Source: Gammaproteobacteria bacterium (lineage in GTDB: Bacteria; Pseudomonadota; Gammaproteobacteria; Pseudomonadales; Cellvibrionaceae). Taken from it: DNA of 64,000 nucleotides. The DNA is taken from positions 124,001 to 188,000 of the forward strand of contig SEBU01000001.1 in the NCBI GenBank assembly GCA_004173475.1, given 5' to 3'. The notes beneath the pieces are model-generated. The model was not told the origin of the DNA and made no database searches. It was given only the letters and a program-made list of their open reading frames with translations. This document shows, piece after piece, positions 57,186-64,000 of the stretch; the stretch's first letter is position 1; each line of letters begins with the position of its first letter. Position numbers and translations under genes: made by a program.

Positions 57186-57707
57186 ATGAAATTTATCGAT
57201 TGCACCTATGAGTTACACGCGCCTGAAATCCTCGCTATTTTTAATCACGCCATTCTAAATACCACCGCACTTTGGGAATATAAAGCCCGCACAACAGACA
57301 CAATGAAAATCTGGTTTGAAACCAAATCGGCTGGAAATTTTCCCGTCATTGGTGCACTTGATGAACAAGGAACACTTATAGGTTTCGCAAGCTATGGTAC
57401 TTTTCGCCCTTGGGCCGCTTACAAATACAGTGTTGAACACTCAGTTTATTTGCGCCAAGATCAACAGGGAAAAGGTTTGGGAAAACTATTTATGCAAGAA
57501 TTGATTCAGCGCGCCAAAACTCAAGGATTTCATACCATCATCGGTGCGATAGACGCTGATAATAAAAGTAGTATCGCATTCCATGAAAATTTAGGCTTTG
57601 AATACGCGGGGACACTTAAACAAGCGGGCTACAAATTTGGTCGCTGGCTGGATTTCGTTTTCTATCAACTGATTTTGGAAACACCCCTGCATCCCACGGA
57701 AGATTAA
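57186..57707 (+). CDS. GNAT-family N-acetyltransferase (phosphinothricin-type)
   Basis: A 173-residue acetyltransferase. The acetyl-CoA loop QDQQGKGLGKLFMQELI lies at about 95-111. IRNYQ-type substrate elements are replaced by FNHAILNTTALWEYKART, which resembles phosphinothricin and methionine-sulfoximine acetyltransferases (PAT family). ADNKSSIAFHENLGFEYAGT is the usual C-terminal core. The precise substrate is unknown; detoxification of an amino-acid analogue is inferred. Confidence 0.9.
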   Translation: MKFIDCTYELHAPEILAIFNHAILNTTALWEYKARTTDTMKIWFETKSAGNFPVIGALDEQGTLIGFASYGTFRPWAAYKYSVEHSVYLRQDQQGKGLGKLFMQELIQRAKTQGFHTIIGAIDADNKSSIAFHENLGFEYAGTLKQAGYKFGRWLDFVFYQLILETPLHPTED

Positions 57708-57757
57708 AGTAAAAATTCGCGTACGACACGATTACAATTTCGTTGAGGGAGGTATTA

Positions 57758-58384
57758 ATGAGCAAGAATAGCATTTCGCACCAAATAACGACCATTTCAC
57801 AGCTGACAAGTATCTATGACACTCCCGGTGAAGCGTCCATTAAAAAAGAAATTCCTTATCTACATCCACACTATCAAGCCATCATCAATGCTTCACCTTT
57901 CGCAGTTCTGGCTACTCGAGGGCTAGGCGGTTTAGACGCGTCTCCTCGCGGTGACGCTGCCGGATTTGTTCATATAGAAGATGATAAAACGTTAATTATG
58001 CCTGATAGACGCGGTAACAATCGCTTGGATAGTTTGCGCAATATTATTCACGATCCGCAGATAGCCCTATTATTTCTTGTGCCAGGCTTAGGTGAAACAT
58101 TACGCGTTAATGGTCGAGCTAGCATTTCCACCGATCCAGAATTATTGAATCAATTTATTGTGAATGGAAAATTACCTAAAACGGTATTACTCATTCAGGT
58201 CGAAACCGTCTTTTTTCAATGTTCACGCGCGATTCACCGTTCGGGATTATGGTCGGATAAAAAAGATCGCATGGTCTCCATCCCAACGCCGGGGAGAATC
58301 CTCGCCGATTTGTCTAACTCAACTATCGATGGAGATAAATATGATCGCGAGTTGCCCGCTCGAATAAAAGAAACACTTTATTAA
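57758..58384 (+). CDS. Pyridoxamine 5'-phosphate oxidase-family flavoprotein
   Basis: A 208-residue FMN-binding split-barrel protein. ASPFAVLATRG, ASPRGDAAGFVHIED, RRGNNRLDSLRNI and RVNGRASISTDPELL match the MSMEG_1061-type PPOX family, which is probably a flavin-dependent reductase or oxidase rather than PdxH. The ATG at 57758 follows GGGAGG five bases away; a TTG at 57743 includes the ribosome site and is rejected. Last of the EVE-GNAT-PPOX run, before a terminator. Confidence 0.86.
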   Translation: MSKNSISHQITTISQLTSIYDTPGEASIKKEIPYLHPHYQAIINASPFAVLATRGLGGLDASPRGDAAGFVHIEDDKTLIMPDRRGNNRLDSLRNIIHDPQIALLFLVPGLGETLRVNGRASISTDPELLNQFIVNGKLPKTVLLIQVETVFFQCSRAIHRSGLWSDKKDRMVSIPTPGRILADLSNSTIDGDKYDRELPARIKETLY

Positions 58385-58391
58385 ATACCAA

Positions 58392-58421
58392 TAAAAAAGC
58401 CGATCACTTGATCGGCTTTTC
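58392..58421. terminator. Bidirectional terminator
   Basis: AAAAGCCGATCA-CT-TGATCGGCTTTT, between the convergent PPOX gene and guaA. Confidence 0.9.
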
Positions 58422-58437
58422 GTTTCTGAACAATAAA

Positions 58438-60015
58438 TTATTCCCACTCAATGGTCGCTGGCGGCTTACTCGATACGTCGTAGCAAACCCGCGATACGCC
58501 AGAAATTTCGTTAATAATTCGGCCGGATACTTTTTCTAACAATTCGTAAGGTAAATGAGCCCAACGCGCGGTCATAAAGTCGATAGTTTCGACAGCACGT
58601 AATGAAATTACCCATTCGTAACGGCGACCATCACCCACTACTCCAACAGATTTCACCGGCAAGAATACAGCGAAAGCTTGTGATGTTTTGTGGTACCAAC
58701 CAGCTGCATGTAATTCTTCCAAAAAGATGGCATCCGCTTCGCGCAAAATATCTGCATATTCTTTTTTAACTTCGCCGAGGATACGCACGCCCAAACCCGG
58801 GCCGGGGAATGGATGACGGTAAACCATGTCGTAAGGTAAGCCTAATTCCAAGCCAATTTTACGCACTTCATCTTTAAATAATTCACGTAGCGGCTCGACA
58901 AGTTTGAATGCCATATCATCTGGCAAACCACCTACGTTGTGATGTGATTTAATGACGTGTGCTTTACCCGTTTTTGCAGCAGCGGATTCAATTACATCTG
59001 GATAAATTGTACCTTGGGCCAGCCATTTAACATCTTGTAATTTAGTCGCTTCCGCATCAAACACATCAATAAACGTTCCACCAATAAGTTTGCGTTTTTT
59101 CTCTGGATCGTTTTCGCCTTTCAATTTATTTAAAAATTGATCTTGAGCGTCTGCGCGAATAACTGTCACGCCCATATTTTTGGCGAACATATCCATTACC
59201 TGATCGCCTTCGTTTTTGCGCAACAAACCATTGTCTACGAATACGCAGGTAAGCTGTTTACCAATCGCTTTATGCAAAAGAGCCGCTACTACAGAAGAAT
59301 CTACACCGCCAGAGAGACCAAGCAACACCTTATCCGTACCGACTTGCTCGCGAACTTTTTTGATAGCATCTTCAACAATGTTCGCTGGGGTCCATAGAGG
59401 CTCACAACCACAAATATTCAAAATAAAGTGTTCGTAAATGCGTTGGCCTTGCAATGTGTGTGTTACTTCAGGATGGAATTGTACGCCGTAGAGTTTTTTA
59501 GATTCGTTGTACATACCTGCAATTGGGCACGATGGCGTAGACGCAAGAATATTAAAACCTTCCGGCATTTTGGTAACTTTATCGCCGTGACTCATCCACA
59601 CATCGAGCAGAGCACTGCCATCGTGATCGATATGATCTTTAATATCTTTAAATATCGCACTGTCACCCAAGACTTTTACTTGTGCATAACCAAACTCGCG
59701 AATGTTCGAACCCTCAACTGCGCCACCCATTTGTTCGGCCATGGTTTGCATGCCGTAACAAATGCCAAATACAGGGACGCCCAAACTAAAAACAGCTTGC
59801 GGGGCACGCGGTGAATTCGCCTCATGAACAGATTCGGGACCGCCGGCCAAGATAATTCCTTTTGGGTTGTATGCACGAATATCGTCGTCATTCATATCCC
59901 ATGCGCGAATTTCAGAGAAGACCCCAATCTCACGCACACGACGTGCAATCAATTGAGTGTATTGCGAACCGAAATCCAAAATTAAAATGCGCTGAGCGTG
60001 AATATCGTGAGTCAT
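58438..60015 (-). CDS. guaA: GMP synthase (glutamine-hydrolysing)
   Basis: GuaA converts XMP to GMP with glutamine and ATP. The 525-residue product has an N-terminal class I glutamine amidotransferase domain (catalytic Cys in [12 protein letters not shown], His in FHPEVTHT), an ATP-pyrophosphatase domain ([14 protein letters not shown]) and a C-terminal dimerisation domain ending [10 protein letters not shown]. Adjacent on the minus strand to guaB, the preceding enzyme; a terminator hairpin lies between them. Confidence 0.98.
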   Translation of the reverse strand: MTHDIHAQRILILDFGSQYTQLIARRVREIGVFSEIRAWDMNDDDIRAYNPKGIILAGGPESVHEANSPRAPQAVFSLGVPVFGICYGMQTMAEQMGGAVEGSNIREFGYAQVKVLGDSAIFKDIKDHIDHDGSALLDVWMSHGDKVTKMPEGFNILASTPSCPIAGMYNESKKLYGVQFHPEVTHTLQGQRIYEHFILNICGCEPLWTPANIVEDAIKKVREQVGTDKVLLGLSGGVDSSVVAALLHKAIGKQLTCVFVDNGLLRKNEGDQVMDMFAKNMGVTVIRADAQDQFLNKLKGENDPEKKRKLIGGTFIDVFDAEATKLQDVKWLAQGTIYPDVIESAAAKTGKAHVIKSHHNVGGLPDDMAFKLVEPLRELFKDEVRKIGLELGLPYDMVYRHPFPGPGLGVRILGEVKKEYADILREADAIFLEELHAAGWYHKTSQAFAVFLPVKSVGVVGDGRRYEWVISLRAVETIDFMTARWAHLPYELLEKVSGRIINEISGVSRVCYDVSSKPPATIEWE

Positions 60016-60145
60016 GCTGATTCCTGTTTAAACGTAAAATAAATTTTTAATGCCTGGGCTTCGTCACCCTCTTGCAAGGGAGTCAGTTTGTGTAAGCGGA
60101 ACTTACCCATAATCCCATGACGAATATGACGATGGTGTTTAAATG

Positions 60146-60171
60146 AAAAACTCGGGCTTGCCCGAGTTTTT
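60146..60171 (-). terminator. Hairpin between guaB and guaA
   Basis: AAAAACTCGGGC-TT-GCCCGAGTTTTT in the 177-base guaB-guaA gap. As both genes read on the minus strand, it would limit guaA transcription from the guaB promoter. Confidence 0.85.
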
Positions 60172-60192
60172 GCGTCCTATCATGCGGGAAAA

Positions 60193-61740
<1,548 letters not shown>

Positions 61741-61744
61741 CATA

Positions 61745-61764
61745 AAACACAATGGGTTGTGTTT
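61745..61764. promoter_or_regulatory. Perfect inverted repeat between guaB and xseA, candidate operator
   Basis: AAACACAA-TGGG-TTGTGTTT has perfect eight-base arms. It ends four bases upstream of the candidate guaB -35 and about 55 bases before the xseA ATG. It does not match the PurR consensus and has no T run, so a protein-binding operator is more likely than a terminator. The regulator is unknown. Confidence 0.5.
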
Positions 61765-61820
61765 ATAGAGCCAATAAACTCAAGCTATCCGATTGGCCGT
61801 ACTTCCCCTAAAATGCATAC

Positions 61821-63212
61821 ATGACTACATCAGACCTTTTTACCCAGCCGCCTGAACACATACCGCTCCCAGAAAGAGAGGTCATGACCGTTACGCAATT
61901 GAATCGCAAAGCCAAACAATTGCTCGAAACTCATTTGCCTTTACTGTGGGTTGAAGGCGAGCTTTCTAATGTTTCAATACCTTCTTCCGGTCATTGGTAT
62001 TTCACGTTAAAAGACAGCGATGCGCAGGTGCGATGCGCCATGTTTCGAAATCGCAACATGACGGTGAGATTCAAACCGCAGCAGGGTCAACATGTATTGA
62101 TTCGCGCGCGCGTTAGTCTGTATGAAGGTCGTGGCGATTACCAAATTATTGCCGAACATATGGAAGAAGCTGGTGCCGGAGCGCTTCAAAGAAAGTTTGA
62201 TGAGCTAAAAATAAAACTCGCGAACGAAGGTTTATTCGATCCGCAATTTAAAAAGACGCTGCCGCCGTTACCAAAACATATTGGTGTTATTACATCACCA
62301 ACTGGCGCCGCCATTCACGATATTTTAAATGTTCTGTCGCGACGCTTTCCCAGCATTCCTGTTACGGTCATTCCCGTTGCAGTGCAAGGTAAAGAAGCTG
62401 CTCCACAAATTGTTAAAGCGATTCAATTGGCAAATCGCGCCCAACTAGCCGGTGAAAAAATTTTTGATGTGATAATTCTTGGCCGCGGCGGCGGTTCGCT
62501 GGAAGATTTATGGCCCTTTAACGAAGAAATCGTCGCGCGCGCGATTTTCGCAAGCAACTTGCCTATCGTGAGCGCCGTTGGTCACGAAGTGGATTTTTCA
62601 ATCGCTGATTTTGTTGCCGATTTACGTGCTCCCACTCCCTCCGCTGCGGCGGAACTTGTTACACCTGACGGCGAAGACTGGCTCGATAAATTTATCGGCT
62701 TTGAAGTTTTACTCGAAGACGCAATGACAAGAAAATTACAGTACTTGCAGCAAAAAATAAATTGGTTGCGCTCGCGACTGCGCCACCCCAAGCAAAAGCT
62801 TGAACAACAAGCCCAGCGTTTGGATTCGCTCGAAATACGATTGAAAAATATAATTCATAAGTCACTCACAAATTACCAACATCGGCTTAACAATTTAATT
62901 CTTCGCCAAAAGCCGTTGCATCCTGAAATTAAACTCGCAGAATTAAAGCACCGTTTTAAATTAGCCCAGCAAAATTTGCTGCGAGCGCAAAAGATTTCTT
63001 TTACGCAAAAGCAGCAAAGATTTAATGCAGCCGTGCGCATGCTAAATACATTGAGTCCACTAAAAACGCTTGATCGTGGCTACGCATTGGTCACTCATAG
63101 CGAAACACACATACCCGTTATCAATAGCCAACAACTAAAACCGGGAGACAGGATAAAAGCGCAGCTTGCTAAGGGTGAATTAGTCGCTGTGGTAGAAAAT
63201 ATCAAACCGTAA
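61821..63212 (+). CDS. xseA: Exodeoxyribonuclease VII large subunit
   Basis: XseA, with XseB, degrades single-stranded DNA. The 463-residue product has an N-terminal OB-fold ([20 protein letters not shown], then [19 protein letters not shown]) and a catalytic domain with [28 protein letters not shown] and [18 protein letters not shown] long coiled-coil region (about 290-400) and a terminal [14 protein letters not shown] follow. Divergent from guaB, a common gammaproteobacterial arrangement. xseB is not nearby. Confidence 0.97.
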   Translation: MTTSDLFTQPPEHIPLPEREVMTVTQLNRKAKQLLETHLPLLWVEGELSNVSIPSSGHWYFTLKDSDAQVRCAMFRNRNMTVRFKPQQGQHVLIRARVSLYEGRGDYQIIAEHMEEAGAGALQRKFDELKIKLANEGLFDPQFKKTLPPLPKHIGVITSPTGAAIHDILNVLSRRFPSIPVTVIPVAVQGKEAAPQIVKAIQLANRAQLAGEKIFDVIILGRGGGSLEDLWPFNEEIVARAIFASNLPIVSAVGHEVDFSIADFVADLRAPTPSAAAELVTPDGEDWLDKFIGFEVLLEDAMTRKLQYLQQKINWLRSRLRHPKQKLEQQAQRLDSLEIRLKNIIHKSLTNYQHRLNNLILRQKPLHPEIKLAELKHRFKLAQQNLLRAQKISFTQKQQRFNAAVRMLNTLSPLKTLDRGYALVTHSETHIPVINSQQLKPGDRIKAQLAKGELVAVVENIKP

Positions 63213-63257
63213 AAGCGGATTGCTCTAGCTATCGTCGCCCTGTATATTGTCGACTTT

Positions 63258-63363
63258 CTTGTCGGAGCGCCTTGGTGCCACATAATGTGTGCATACGGAG
63301 GCTGAGATGGGCTCGGCCCAATCCGTAGAACCTGATCAGGTTGAGACCTGCGGAGGGAACAAG
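63258..63363 (+). promoter_or_regulatory. TPP riboswitch (THI element)
   Basis: Matches the thiamine pyrophosphate aptamer: CGGAGCGCC (63263 on), GGCTGAGA (63300-63307), ACCTGATCAGG (63330-63340), then GCGGAGGGAAC (63350-63360). The outer stem P1 pairs CTTGT (63258-63262) with ACAAG (63359-63363). It precedes thiO by about 150 bases. A hairpin AAGGTA (63361-63366) / TACCTTTTT (63387-63395) follows and shares bases with P1, so the expression platform cannot be assigned with certainty. Confidence 0.92.
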
Positions 63364-63514
63364 GTATCTATGGGCTCTCCCGCTCCTACCTTTTTCCAAT
63401 CCAATAGCTAAGTACCGTTCGTAGCGAGCGCGAAGCAGTTGAACCACACTGCTCTTCGACAACCTCACGGCGAACCGAAATAGCAACTCAGCCTCAACTA
63501 TTCTTCGAGGCATA

Positions 63515-64000
63515 ATGACAAATCCTTTTCCGAATAATATTGCGATTGCTGGCGCGGGCCTATTGGGGCGCTTGCTAGCATGGCAGTTATTGCAATCGGG
63601 ATGCAACGTTACTCTCTTTGAAGCAGGCAGTTTTACACCCAGCGCACCACAAACGGATCGTGCCGCAGCTTTTACTGCGGCCGGAATGATTGCACCGCTG
63701 AGCGAAGCGGTCGTATCAGATGAAGGCGTTTATCGCATGGGACAATTTGCTCTCGCACGATGGCCGCAGTGGTTAAGTACATTATCTGTTGGCGTAGATA
63801 CTTTATTTTCTCAACACGGCAGTCTGGTGATCGCACATGCGCAGGATCTGAGCGAACTCGAACAATTTGAACGCGAACTGCGTTTTGTGATTCCGCAATG
63901 CAAAACCTATCAACGTGTAAACCAGCATCAAATTCAAGAGTTGGAACCAGATTTAAATCCACATTTTGTACAAGGTTTATTCCTGGCCGAAGAAGGTCAT
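63515..64000 (+). CDS. thiO: Glycine oxidase ThiO (N-terminal part, cut by window edge)
   Basis: FAD-dependent oxidase that makes iminoglycine for the thiazole ring of thiamine. The frame from the ATG at 63515 is open to the window end (162 residues). It begins with a Rossmann dinucleotide motif (IAIAGAGLLGRLLAWQLL, then VTLFEAGS) and AAAFTAAGMIAPLSE, as in ThiO. The TPP riboswitch ahead supports a thiamine role. thiS, thiG and thiE would be expected downstream. Alternative: another DadA-like oxidase, less likely given the riboswitch. Confidence 0.9.
   Translation, partial: MTNPFPNNIAIAGAGLLGRLLAWQLLQSGCNVTLFEAGSFTPSAPQTDRAAAFTAAGMIAPLSEAVVSDEGVYRMGQFALARWPQWLSTLSVGVDTLFSQHGSLVIAHAQDLSELEQFERELRFVIPQCKTYQRVNQHQIQELEPDLNPHFVQGLFLAEEGH

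Noticed and set aside
63229-63606. 125-residue minus-strand frame over the riboswitch region
   Set aside because: It crosses a conserved TPP aptamer and the thiO start on the other strand.

Overview
The window looks like a chromosomal segment of a polysaccharide-degrading gammaproteobacterium close to Cellvibrio. Three things point there. The flagellar order flhA-flhF-fleN-fliA-cheY-cheZ is of the Pseudomonas type. Many housekeeping blocks have gammaproteobacterial synteny: queA/tgt/secDF, miaB-phoH-ybeY-corC-lnt, adk-tsaB and guaBA/xseA. A secreted GH45 endoglucanase carries CBM2 and CBM10 modules joined by long serine linkers, a hallmark of Cellvibrio and its relatives. The genus is inferred from remembered family features, not from a search.

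Layout. 1-6.9 kb: minus-strand flagellar/chemotaxis operon, with a sigma-54-type promoter just upstream of flhA and two GC-rich intergenic repeats inside the cluster. 6.9-12.1 kb: an AT-richer accessory stretch of seven plus-strand genes for small lipoproteins or exported proteins (two with TonB C-terminal-like folds, one BamE-like/SHOCT lipoprotein, one exported amidohydrolase) plus a gene remnant. 12.1-24.9 kb: an outer-membrane barrel, queA, tgt, secD and secF without yajC, a PAS hybrid histidine kinase, suhB, a sugar-efflux-like MFS protein and a circularly permuted GTPase. 24.9-34.9 kb: a DUF4380-like lipoprotein, cnoX-yaeQ facing an RluA-family pseudouridine synthase, a second barrel, then miaB-phoH-ybeY-corC-lnt. 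34.9-43.4 kb: ttcA, a YcgR-like PilZ protein, the GH45 cellulase, and a minus-strand membrane/lipid cluster (PAP2, DUF1206, lipid kinase, ferritin-like protein). 43.4-54.5 kb: bioA, trpS, a cyclic-nucleotide/rhodanese protein, apeB, tsaB, adk, an Lrp-family regulator, a chemoreceptor and a K+/H+ antiporter. 54.6-64 kb: RNase II, an EVE/GNAT/PPOX trio, guaA, guaB, xseA, and a TPP riboswitch in front of thiO, which runs off the end.

How the genes fit together. Motility (flagellar export, its number and placement regulators, sigma-28, CheY/CheZ, a chemoreceptor and a c-di-GMP PilZ brake) accompanies extracellular cellulose breakdown. tRNA and ribosome maturation is dense here (queA, tgt, miaB, ttcA, tsaB, ybeY, RluA-type synthase, RbgA-type GTPase). 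Convergent gene pairs are nearly all separated by clear bidirectional hairpin terminators.

Most of the window is core genome. No CRISPR array, insertion sequence, prophage or RNA gene was recognised apart from the riboswitch. The best candidates for something undescribed are the exported-protein stretch at 7.0-12.0 kb, the loss of yajC together with an enlarged SecF periplasmic domain, and the cNMP/degenerate-rhodanese protein.
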